DNA of 64,000 bases from Marinifilum sp. N1E240 (GTDB lineage: Bacteria; Bacteroidota; Bacteroidia; Bacteroidales; Marinifilaceae), in NCBI RefSeq assembly GCF_009295825.1, contig NZ_WHKF01000001.1, positions 213,088-277,087 on the forward strand. The letters run 5' to 3'. Of this stretch, positions 9,516 through 18,341 are shown one piece after another. Position 1 is the stretch's first letter, and every line of letters begins with the position of its first letter. A program made the translations under genes and the position numbers. A model generated the notes under the pieces. That model ran no database searches. It saw only the letters and a program-made list of their open reading frames with translations, and was not told the origin of the DNA.

Positions 9516-11906
9516 CTACTCATACCTCAAACTCTCTACAGGATTTCTTTTCGCAGCTTTCCACGATTGCCAGCTTACTGTAATCATTGCTATCGTTATT
9601 GCCACGATTCCTGCTAGTGCAAATATCCACCAACTCAATTCAATTTTATAAGCGAAATTTTCCAACCATTTGTTCATGCTGTACCACGCCAATGGAAACG
9701 CAATTAGTAGTGCTGATAGGATCCACCATAATAAATCCTTATTCAACATGTTCACAATTTCCAGAGTTTTGGCACCATTGGCTTTTCTTATACTAATTTC
9801 TCTTTTTCGGGCTTGAGTCATAGATACTGATACAGCTACTAAACCAATGCAAGCAATTAAAATAGAGAGTATAGCTAAGGAGAGTAGAAAGTTTCGTTGG
9901 TTGATATAGTGTTTGTATCGGTGCAGATACAAATCATCAATGAAATGATATTTAAAATCATAATTTGGAAATAGTTCATTCCAGGTAGCTTGAATTTCTG
10001 GTAAGCTTCGAGAAAGAGCTTCCGGACTAAATCGAATACTGATACAAGAATTCACCATGTTCTGATACAGAAGTACCATAGGCTTTTCTTTCTCATTCAT
10101 GCTGGTCAAGTGAATGTCCTTACAAACACCAACAATTTCTCCATTTGGGAGAAGTTTTTTATAGTCAAAATCAAATTCAAATTTTCTGTTTAGAAAATCA
10201 TCTGCCGGTAGATCTTGTTGAATGTGTTGAATTGCAGACTCATTGAGAATGTATTGCTTCTTGTCCGGATCGGGATCAAAATTGTTTCCGGCAATGAGTT
10301 TAATCTTGTAGAAATCAAGAAAATTATGATCGCAGGTTAAGACATTCAATCTTTGTTTAGAGAATTTTTCTTTAGTTATACCTTCCAGGTTATAGTAAAA
10401 AGCATCCATAGTTTCGCCTCCTGGCTCTTCCATGGCGCTGGTTACATCCTCGATTCCTGAAATTTGTAGCAACTTATTTTTAAAAACAGTATAATCTTCA
10501 ATTACAGAGTGCGATAGGTTGGTAATGTTTAAAATGTTCTGATCATTTCCACCAATTCTCTTTGTCATTATCAAATTTACCTGACTTTGAATCACAAAAG
10601 TTGAAACCAATAAACCTGTTACAATGGCAAATTGAAGAAATAAAAGAATACCACTTACTCTTTTCTTAGAGTGGGATGCCGGGCGTCGACCATTTCTATT
10701 AATCGTATTCGAATAAAACTTATGCCTCAGAACAGGAAAAGTTCCAATAAGAGAACCACAGATGATTAATAGTAACACTATACCAGCGAGTGGTAAGATA
10801 ATTCCCGAAGAAATTGAAAATTCAGGCAATGAGAACACCTGTTGAAAATAGGGATATACAATTCCAGCCAGTGTCAAGCCCAATAAAACCGAAAAACCAA
10901 CAATGATTATATTTTGCCACAAAGCCATCATAGAAATGTGATACAATTTGCTACCAAACAGATGATGAACTAAAATGTTTTTAGATCGTTTTTCAACTGA
11001 TACCACATTTAGGTTCGTAAAATTAAGAAAGGCAACCAGTACAATTAAGATAGCCAGAACCACAAGTATTTTAATATTCTTGATATCCCCATTGATTTCT
11101 AATTCCCGATCTTTATGGCTGTGTAAATGAATATCATGAAGCTTCTGGAGGTGTAGTGTGTTGTATTTTGCATTTTCAGCTTCAAAATGTTTCTTTTTAA
11201 AGTTGGCAAGCTGCTCATTTATCAAATCCAAACTATTTGGATTTTCAAGCAAGAGATAGGTATAATTCCAATTTGAATAATTGTCTTGATTTTCAAGTGA
11301 AGTAAGAATTTCAGGATGAAAATGTGCTTGAACTGGAGCATCCTTCATTACACCTACAATTGTGTAATCGAAGAATTGCGTAATTTGCTGATGTTCCAGA
11401 GATATTTTTTTACCAATTGGATCTTGATTGGGAAAGTATTTTTTTCGAATCGATTCCGAAATGACAGCTTGCTTTCCTGAATTTAGAATGTTTTTTGGAT
11501 TCCCCAGCAGCAAGGTATCATTGAAAACCGTGAAATAATTCGAATCGGTAGCAAATGCTCCTTTACTGTAGAACTTATTTTCGCCAATTTTTACTGCACA
11601 TGTCCTGAAAGGAGAAAGTCGTGCCATGCTCTTTACCTCAGGAATATCATCAACCAGGTATTGAATGCCGGAATATCTTACTCGGGCAAAATGACTAGTA
11701 AAGTCATCTCTGTTGTATTCTATTGTGAAACGTGCAATACGATCGCTATTTGTAAAATACCTATCGAATCCGCTTTCAAATTGTATATAGTAAAGAATTA
11801 AAAATACAGAGGCAAAGGATACCGACAATCCAATTAGATTTGTGATGCTATAAGCTTTCTGTCTAAGGATATTTCTTATTGCGTATTTGATTGTATAAAA
11901 GTTCAT
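9516..11906 (-). CDS. MacB/FtsX-type ABC transporter permease, sixth and last in operon
   Basis: The 796-residue inner-membrane protein has the full duplicated layout. It comprises TM1 near residues 20-42, a MacB periplasmic core domain, a first FtsX bundle (about 280-400), a fifth TM (about 420-440), a second periplasmic domain, and a final FtsX bundle (about 685-790). It ends KRNPVESLRYE. As in its neighbours, the last about 120 residues (ANGAKTLEIVNMLNKDLLWW and onward) are much more conserved than the periplasmic domains. It lies 16 bp after the preceding permease gene and should use the shared ATPase encoded at 25714. Whether it exports something, or acts mechanically like MacB or LolCE, is unknown. 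Confidence 0.88.
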   Translation of the reverse strand: MNFYTIKYAIRNILRQKAYSITNLIGLSVSFASVFLILYYIQFESGFDRYFTNSDRIARFTIEYNRDDFTSHFARVRYSGIQYLVDDIPEVKSMARLSPFRTCAVKIGENKFYSKGAFATDSNYFTVFNDTLLLGNPKNILNSGKQAVISESIRKKYFPNQDPIGKKISLEHQQITQFFDYTIVGVMKDAPVQAHFHPEILTSLENQDNYSNWNYTYLLLENPNSLDLINEQLANFKKKHFEAENAKYNTLHLQKLHDIHLHSHKDRELEINGDIKNIKILVVLAILIVLVAFLNFTNLNVVSVEKRSKNILVHHLFGSKLYHISMMALWQNIIIVGFSVLLGLTLAGIVYPYFQQVFSLPEFSISSGIILPLAGIVLLLIICGSLIGTFPVLRHKFYSNTINRNGRRPASHSKKRVSGILLFLQFAIVTGLLVSTFVIQSQVNLIMTKRIGGNDQNILNITNLSHSVIEDYTVFKNKLLQISGIEDVTSAMEEPGGETMDAFYYNLEGITKEKFSKQRLNVLTCDHNFLDFYKIKLIAGNNFDPDPDKKQYILNESAIQHIQQDLPADDFLNRKFEFDFDYKKLLPNGEIVGVCKDIHLTSMNEKEKPMVLLYQNMVNSCISIRFSPEALSRSLPEIQATWNELFPNYDFKYHFIDDLYLHRYKHYINQRNFLLSLAILSILIACIGLVAVSVSMTQARKREISIRKANGAKTLEIVNMLNKDLLWWILSALLIAFPLAWYSMNKWLENFAYKIELSWWIFALAGIVAITIAMITVSWQSWKAAKRNPVESLRYE

Positions 11907-11922
11907 AAATTCTACAGATTAA

Positions 11923-14313
11923 TTATTCATACCTCAAACTTTCTACCGGATTTCTTTTTGCAGCTCTCCACGATTGAAGTGAAATGGTCAAAGAGGCATT
12001 AGCTATTGTTATTATCCCCGATAGAGCAAAAACCCACCATGAGAGTTCTGTTTTGTAGGCAAAATTTTCCAGCCATTTGTTCATCACATACCAGGCAATA
12101 GGGCAAGCAATAACAAAGGAGAGTATGATCCATTTCAATAAATCTTTGTTGAACATGTTGATGATTTGCCAGGTTTTGGCTCCATTTACTTTTCGTACTC
12201 CTATTTCTTTGGTTCGTTGATGAATAACGAAACTTGCAATTCCCAATATTCCTAATAAACTTACCAGTAAGGCTAGCAATGAAAATACTTCGGTGGTGTT
12301 TTTCAAATGAATCTCATCCTGATATTTACTTTGCAAAATATCATCAAAAAACTGATAGGAGAAATCTCTGTTATCTCTATGCTTCTGATATGTTTCTTTT
12401 ATATAGTTAATGGTTTCTAATTGCTGATAGCCTGAAATTTTAATATTCATTGTCATGATATTTTCAGGAGAATTCATGAGTACCAAAGGTTCAATTCGAT
12501 GATGAAGAGGTTTAAAATGAAAATCTTTAACAACACCAACAATAACTTCATCTCCAATTCTTTGTCCGATAGGATCATTAAAGCCAAATAACTTTTCAGC
12601 AGTTTCGTTAATTACTATTGGAAAAGAAAGTTTTTCTTGTTTTTGCGTATTTTTTTCTTTTTTGTGTTCTTTCCAATATGCTTCGTAATCCATTTTTAGA
12701 AATTGTCCTTTTGTTATTTCCAATTGATAATTTTTTGCAAAATTTTCATCGGTATGAATTACCGAAACAGTGATACTGTCTCGCTTACCATTTTTGTCTA
12801 TCGCGTAATTTGCACGCCAAGAATACTCAATTGGAGCATAGGTACTGGCTGATACACTTGTAATATTTGGATTTTGGAGCAATTCATTTTTAAAAGCTTC
12901 ACTATCATACCACAATCCGGTAGGAACAACAAGCATGTTATTGTGACTTAATCCTAAATCTTTTGAGTTGATAAAGTAAAATTGCTTGATTAAAATTCCG
13001 GAGGATATGAATGAAAATATGGCAATGGAAAACTGGATCACAATCAAGAGCTTTAACAAACCAGATTTGTTGCCAGTTATATTTTGTTTGTTGAGAATTA
13101 AAGTAGGTCTTAAATTTGATAGGTACAATGATGGATATAATCCGCCAACCAATGCTGTGAAAAAGGTCAGGACAATTAAGTTCAAGAGTAATTTAGAGGA
13201 AAGGTGAAAGTGAAGATTTTGTCCTGTTAATTGATTGAATTGAGGCATGAAAATCCAACTTAAAACAATAGCTAGAATAGCTGCAATAAAGGTTTGAATT
13301 AAGGAATTACTCATGAACTGGATCAACAAATGAATTCGTTTGGCTCCATTTACCTTTTGTATTCCAATTTCCTGTGCTTGTTCACTGTAACGAGCAGTGG
13401 AAAGAATTGAGAAGTTTAAGATTACCATTATCAAAATCAGCAAGGCTAATCCCGAAAAAATCAAGACATATTTATAACTGCTAATATGTTGATCAAGAAT
13501 ATTTGGTGTATAATCAGAATGCAGGTGAATATCTGCAATGGGTTGAAACAGGAGTTTATCTGTTTTGTTCGAGTATCTGCTAATATGATTGCTTACTTTA
13601 GCAAGAAATGAATCATCGATTAATGCATTTTTCCCGAGTTTTATATAGGTCCTAATCCAATAGGAATCACCCCAAAGATTTAGATAATGACTAGTTGAAA
13701 GAAGTTGCTTCGATACCAAAAAATCAAAACTAATATGACTGTTTGATGGGACTTTAAGAACGGCTCCAACGGTATAAATTATTTCGTCGTATTTGTCACT
13801 GATAATTTTCTTTCCCAAGGCTGATTCCAATCCAAACAATTTGTGCGCAATTTTCTCAGACAATACAATGTTGTATTTGTTTTCGAATGCACTTTCTTTG
13901 TTGCCTTCGATAAAAGTGAAGCCATTAAATATGTCAAAGAAACCTTTATTTGTGTAGCACTTACGGGCTTCTATTTTTCTGTTTTTATTATCGACATATA
14001 AAGGAGCATCTTCCGATGAGGACATGAGAAATGTAGCCGCTTCAATTTGTGGATAATCCTTCTTTAATGTTCCGGCAATTGGCTGATAAGATCTACTTGA
14101 TTTTACAATATCTTCTCCGGCTTTTGACAAGGTAAGAACACGATAAATTTGATTGTAATCTGAATGAAATTTATCGAAGTTTAGCTGATTGTACACCCAA
14201 AGATAGATCAGTAAAGAAGCCATTATTCCAATGGTAAATCCGGTAAAGCTTACCAGAGTTAGAATTGGCTTTTTTAGCATCGATCGGAAAATGATTTTAA
14301 AGGTTTGCTTCAT
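11923..14313 (-). CDS. MacB/FtsX-type ABC transporter permease, fifth in operon
   Basis: This 796-residue paralogue follows the same plan: TM1 near residues 18-40, a large periplasmic domain, the first FtsX bundle near 280-400, a second periplasmic domain, and the C-terminal bundle. It has REEIGVRKVNGAK-type (here KEIGVRKVNGAK) and KWLENFAYKTELSWW signatures and ends KRNPVESLRYE. It starts 71 bp after the propeller lipoprotein gene; that gap contains a hairpin. A small plus-strand open frame within it is a shadow. Substrate not inferable. Confidence 0.88.
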   Translation of the reverse strand: MKQTFKIIFRSMLKKPILTLVSFTGFTIGIMASLLIYLWVYNQLNFDKFHSDYNQIYRVLTLSKAGEDIVKSSRSYQPIAGTLKKDYPQIEAATFLMSSSEDAPLYVDNKNRKIEARKCYTNKGFFDIFNGFTFIEGNKESAFENKYNIVLSEKIAHKLFGLESALGKKIISDKYDEIIYTVGAVLKVPSNSHISFDFLVSKQLLSTSHYLNLWGDSYWIRTYIKLGKNALIDDSFLAKVSNHISRYSNKTDKLLFQPIADIHLHSDYTPNILDQHISSYKYVLIFSGLALLILIMVILNFSILSTARYSEQAQEIGIQKVNGAKRIHLLIQFMSNSLIQTFIAAILAIVLSWIFMPQFNQLTGQNLHFHLSSKLLLNLIVLTFFTALVGGLYPSLYLSNLRPTLILNKQNITGNKSGLLKLLIVIQFSIAIFSFISSGILIKQFYFINSKDLGLSHNNMLVVPTGLWYDSEAFKNELLQNPNITSVSASTYAPIEYSWRANYAIDKNGKRDSITVSVIHTDENFAKNYQLEITKGQFLKMDYEAYWKEHKKEKNTQKQEKLSFPIVINETAEKLFGFNDPIGQRIGDEVIVGVVKDFHFKPLHHRIEPLVLMNSPENIMTMNIKISGYQQLETINYIKETYQKHRDNRDFSYQFFDDILQSKYQDEIHLKNTTEVFSLLALLVSLLGILGIASFVIHQRTKEIGVRKVNGAKTWQIINMFNKDLLKWIILSFVIACPIAWYVMNKWLENFAYKTELSWWVFALSGIITIANASLTISLQSWRAAKRNPVESLRYE

Positions 14314-14344
14314 CTGTATGTCTTGTCAAGTAAGATTAGAGGAA

Positions 14345-14372
14345 GGTTCACGGGAATAAAATCCCATGAACC
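14345..14372 (-). other. Intra-operon hairpin between lipoprotein and permease genes
   Basis: GGTTCA (14345-14350) pairs with TGAACC (14367-14372), and GGG pairs with CCC further in, around an AT-rich loop. There is no T tract on the minus strand. It is more likely an RNA-processing or stabilising hairpin than a terminator. Confidence 0.4.
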
Positions 14373-14384
14373 CAATTATCAGTT

Positions 14385-15923
14385 TTATTTTACCAGCATT
14401 AATATCTGGTCATCATTGGTACAATTGTTTGCCAAATCGATCAACTTTTGTTTGTTCTCGGCAGGAGCTATAGAATTTTTAAATTCATCTGATGCAACTT
14501 GTTCCTTGATATCTTCACCACGTAGTGCCATCATAATTTCTCCATAACGATTGATCATATAGGATTTAGGCCACACACTAAAACCTCCATCAATATCATT
14601 AACCAGATTATCTAATGTATAACTGGTAGGATTGTTTTTTACAAATTGTAAGTTTTTATTTTTCTTATCGTAAAGTGCATAATGTAATTTCACACTTTTA
14701 CTTTTCATGGAGTTTGGACAAAGATTATTGTCTTTGATGAAACTCATGTAGATATAATCTTTTGAATCAGCCCATTCATAAGGTGTTATTTTACCTGTAA
14801 GATCAAATGTTGAATTCAATGCTTCTTGTTTTTTTACTTTATGATTTCCTAGATTAAATACATATTCCGGTTGAATGATGTTAGGAGGAATTACTTTAAA
14901 AATGGTGTCGTTGTAATCTGTTCGGAAGTAGTAATTTCCATTTTTCTCGTATGAATTTCCGTAATCGAAACCACGATAACTTCTTCGCTTAAAGTTTTTC
15001 AATTGTTCCAACTTTTTAAAGCTCGATAAAGTGTCACCTCGTGTGTTTAAAATTTTCAGCATATTGCTTCCATTTGGACTTTGTAATAGATAGGTGTTTT
15101 TATCAGGACTAAAAATGCCGATCATATCATACAAGTATTTAGATCCATAAGATGACATTCCATTAGGATGTGCGGCTTTAAAAACCTTATCCTGACCATG
15201 GTTTAAATCAACTGATATTTTGCCCATACCTATTACTTTTCTTGGATTTTCAGGCTCAAATTCAGTGTTTATTCCAAGCAATTCCTGGGAGCAGTCCAAT
15301 TCCATAATATAGTCCTGACCGGTATTGGTATTTTTATAATGGTAGAACAAATTGTCACCTCTCGACCATACTGAAGTATTGCCTCCTATTTTTGCAAAAT
15401 TGGAAAAGTAAACACTTACTTCATCTCTTTTGCGATCATATTTTACTCCACTTAAGTTGTTTTTTATAATCGTGTTTTTGAATTTTCCATCCTTAGTGAA
15501 CAAATGGATACCGTATATATTTGAAGCAACCAAATGTTTATCGGTCATATAATATTTGTAATTCATATTATTAGAAATACTCGAATCGGGTAGGTTCTGA
15601 ATTCTTATGTATTCGATTGTGCTGGCAACATCCGAAAGTTTAAATTCTTTAGTGCTGTCAATACGATTTACCACATCGATAATATGTGGACGATGTTGCA
15701 AATTGACTTTACGAATGGCTTCAAACCTAAATCCTTTTGGAAGTTTTGCTAACGAATCAGTCAGTTCTTGTTCTTTTTGCTGACGCAATTCTTCCTTTTG
15801 AGCAAGAATCTCTTCTTCACTAAGAATTTTTTCAGATAACTTTTTTTCATTGATTTTCATCTTGTTGTTCTGACAAGCAAATGAAAATAGGAGAAGAAAT
15901 AGTGTAAGGTGAATTAATTTCAT
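14385..15923 (-). CDS. 6-bladed beta-propeller lipoprotein inside the permease operon
   Basis: The 512-residue protein starts with a lipoprotein signal peptide (LLFSFACQNN, lipobox Cys17). A charged coiled-coil-like stretch (about residues 25-60, rich in Glu/Lys/Gln) follows. Next comes a 6-bladed propeller of the type common in Bacteroidota (the LSDVASTIEYIRIQN opening is characteristic). It sits between the fourth and fifth permeases on the same strand, with 18 bp upstream and 71 bp downstream. Co-transcription suggests it is a periplasmic or outer-membrane-facing partner or sensor of the transporters (inference). No enzymatic motif was seen. Confidence 0.72.
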   Translation of the reverse strand: MKLIHLTLFLLLFSFACQNNKMKINEKKLSEKILSEEEILAQKEELRQQKEQELTDSLAKLPKGFRFEAIRKVNLQHRPHIIDVVNRIDSTKEFKLSDVASTIEYIRIQNLPDSSISNNMNYKYYMTDKHLVASNIYGIHLFTKDGKFKNTIIKNNLSGVKYDRKRDEVSVYFSNFAKIGGNTSVWSRGDNLFYHYKNTNTGQDYIMELDCSQELLGINTEFEPENPRKVIGMGKISVDLNHGQDKVFKAAHPNGMSSYGSKYLYDMIGIFSPDKNTYLLQSPNGSNMLKILNTRGDTLSSFKKLEQLKNFKRRSYRGFDYGNSYEKNGNYYFRTDYNDTIFKVIPPNIIQPEYVFNLGNHKVKKQEALNSTFDLTGKITPYEWADSKDYIYMSFIKDNNLCPNSMKSKSVKLHYALYDKKNKNLQFVKNNPTSYTLDNLVNDIDGGFSVWPKSYMINRYGEIMMALRGEDIKEQVASDEFKNSIAPAENKQKLIDLANNCTNDDQILMLVK

Positions 15924-15941
15924 AATTATATTGGGTTTTGA

Positions 15942-18326
15942 TTATTCATATCTCAGACTTTCCACTGGATTTTTTCTTGCTGTATTCCAGGATTGGAATG
16001 ATACAGTTATCAAAGTTATTGCCAGGGCAAATGCACCGGAAAGAATAAAAATCCACCAGGAGATTTCAGTTTTATAGGCAAAGTTTTCGAGCCATTTATT
16101 CATGGCATACCAAGAAATGGGGCAAGCCAGAACAAAAGCAGCAAAAACCCATTTTTGAAAATCTTTGTTTAGCATACCAATTATTTCGTAAGTTTTGGCC
16201 CCGTTTGCTTTACGAACGCCTATTTCTTTGGTGCGCTGTTCCGATGAAAAATAGGAGAGAGCACTTATTCCAATAATTCCAATGATAATTCCAAGTATGG
16301 AAAAGCTCAATAATATCTTCCTCAGAATATTTTCCGATTTGTATTGTTGTGCGACCTTTTCATCCATAAAGAAATAGTCCATTTTTTGGTTTGGATAGTG
16401 TTTCTTCCATTCTTCTTGTATGAACTTCATTGCCGATCGTATGTTTTCAGAAGCTATTTTAATATGAGTAAATCTTGCATTACTTCTAGATTCTCCTAAC
16501 CAGAAGAAATAGTTTCCAACTTGCTCGTGAGCCGAACTATAATTAAAATCTTCAACTACACCTATAATATTGAATCTGATTTGATCTTCTTCTAGTGCTC
16601 TACTTGACAGATGGGTTTTAATGTTATCCATACTTAGATGCTTTTCAAGCAATTTCCTGTATAGGTGATTGTTAATTACCATACCGCTTATTGTATCTTC
16701 TAATTCGTTGATATCATTATAAATGAATTTAATATCCATTGTTTTTAGGTATTCATAATTTGCTAAACCCATTTCGGCAGTGCCTTCTACATTAAATTCT
16801 TCTAACGAGTACTCCTGCGTTGGATATCCAAAATATTGCCTGGTAAAACCAACCGATTCTATTTGAGAATTTTTGCTTAGCTCGTTGGCAAACACTTTAG
16901 GATCTTTGGAGAAATCCTTTTGATGAATGACCACAACATTATTTTTGGTAAAGCCGAGAGGTTTATCCAATATAAAGTTGATTTGTTTGTTTACCAGAAT
17001 TGTAGATGAAATCAAAACAATTACAATTAGGATTTGAAATATCATCAATGGCTGTAGCAAACGCTTTCCAGTTAATGGTTTTAAACCTTTTATTATTTCG
17101 CTGGTAGAATTGCTTTTTAGGATAAAGAATCGAACAAATAAAACGGATATTAATCCACTGCAAGTAAGAATTAATAGAATGGACCAATAAATTATGGGTT
17201 CATTATAGAAAATATCAAACTGAATTTCGTAAAACTGATTGATGAAAGGTTTTATCAATTGTATTGCAAACAATGAAATTGCAATTGATATAGAATTTAG
17301 AACCAATACTTCAAGAAGAACCTGATACAGCAAATGTTTTTTATGTGCACCAATAGATGATTTTAATCCAAATTCTTTCGATCGTTTGAAAAGGTTCACA
17401 GTAATTAAGCTGATAAAATTGACCAGAGACACAAATAATATCACGAAAGAAACCAGAGTAAACAGGTTGATATTTATTTTAGTATTGCTCTCTTTTAGTT
17501 CAAATCTGTTGTTTGATTTTAAATGGATATCCGTCATCTTTTGAAGACGAAATTTGTAATCTTTTGGACCTCTTGTTTGTCTGAAACTGGACTTATTGAA
17601 ATGAGTAAGTATTTTATCAGCAATAAAATTTGGAGAAGTGCCTTTCTTCAATTTTAAATAATTGTAAACCCACTGAATTTTCCTTGTTGATAAGGATGCA
17701 TATCGTTCTTCCAAAGTTCCTTTTTGGGAAAGAAGTATTTCGCAATTGAAATGAGTTTTTATAGGGGTGTTTTTAATTACTCCTGCTATTTCATACTTTC
17801 CCAAATCCCTTTGATATTGTAATGCCTCAACTTCAAAATATTGACCAATTGGGTTCTTATTCTTAAAGTACTTTTTCGCAAATTTTTCAGATACAAAAGC
17901 TTTATTGGGTTTATCAATTTCTGATAGATTTCCGATCGTACTTTCTATCTTAAATATGCTAATAAAATTAGTATCAACAGATAAAATATCTTCTTGAACT
18001 ACGCTCTCATTATTTATTTTTATTGTACCAGATTTACAATGCGAAAATTGAGTGGCATTTTCAATTTCAGGTAATTGTAATGCCGCTTCTTTAATAAAGC
18101 CTAAACTTCTTGCCCACGAATCATCTATATGCGATGGCGTTGACAATACTCTATATATTTCTTGGGAACCTTGTATGTGATTGTCATAACTTTTTTCATT
18201 TTGCACATGAATGAATAGGACAAAAAAGGATGCGATTCCAAAACTGAGTCCCAGAATATTTGTTACAGAAAAAGCTCTATTCTTAAGCAATCGTAAAACG
18301 GATAATTTTAAATGATACCAAAGCAT
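15942..18326 (-). CDS. MacB/FtsX-type ABC transporter permease, fourth in operon
   Basis: This is a 794-residue paralogue with TM1 (NILGLSFGIASFFVLFIHV), a periplasmic MacB-like domain, a first FtsX bundle, a second periplasmic domain, and a C-terminal bundle ending KNPVESLRYE. The conserved motif KEIGVRKANGAKTYEI precedes the last three TMs. The gap to the preceding permease gene is 15 bp, so translation is probably coupled. The periplasmic halves diverge strongly from the other five copies, which suggests different partners or ligands. Confidence 0.88.
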   Translation of the reverse strand: MLWYHLKLSVLRLLKNRAFSVTNILGLSFGIASFFVLFIHVQNEKSYDNHIQGSQEIYRVLSTPSHIDDSWARSLGFIKEAALQLPEIENATQFSHCKSGTIKINNESVVQEDILSVDTNFISIFKIESTIGNLSEIDKPNKAFVSEKFAKKYFKNKNPIGQYFEVEALQYQRDLGKYEIAGVIKNTPIKTHFNCEILLSQKGTLEERYASLSTRKIQWVYNYLKLKKGTSPNFIADKILTHFNKSSFRQTRGPKDYKFRLQKMTDIHLKSNNRFELKESNTKININLFTLVSFVILFVSLVNFISLITVNLFKRSKEFGLKSSIGAHKKHLLYQVLLEVLVLNSISIAISLFAIQLIKPFINQFYEIQFDIFYNEPIIYWSILLILTCSGLISVLFVRFFILKSNSTSEIIKGLKPLTGKRLLQPLMIFQILIVIVLISSTILVNKQINFILDKPLGFTKNNVVVIHQKDFSKDPKVFANELSKNSQIESVGFTRQYFGYPTQEYSLEEFNVEGTAEMGLANYEYLKTMDIKFIYNDINELEDTISGMVINNHLYRKLLEKHLSMDNIKTHLSSRALEEDQIRFNIIGVVEDFNYSSAHEQVGNYFFWLGESRSNARFTHIKIASENIRSAMKFIQEEWKKHYPNQKMDYFFMDEKVAQQYKSENILRKILLSFSILGIIIGIIGISALSYFSSEQRTKEIGVRKANGAKTYEIIGMLNKDFQKWVFAAFVLACPISWYAMNKWLENFAYKTEISWWIFILSGAFALAITLITVSFQSWNTARKNPVESLRYE

Positions 18327-18341
18327 AATTTTTAGTTTTTA

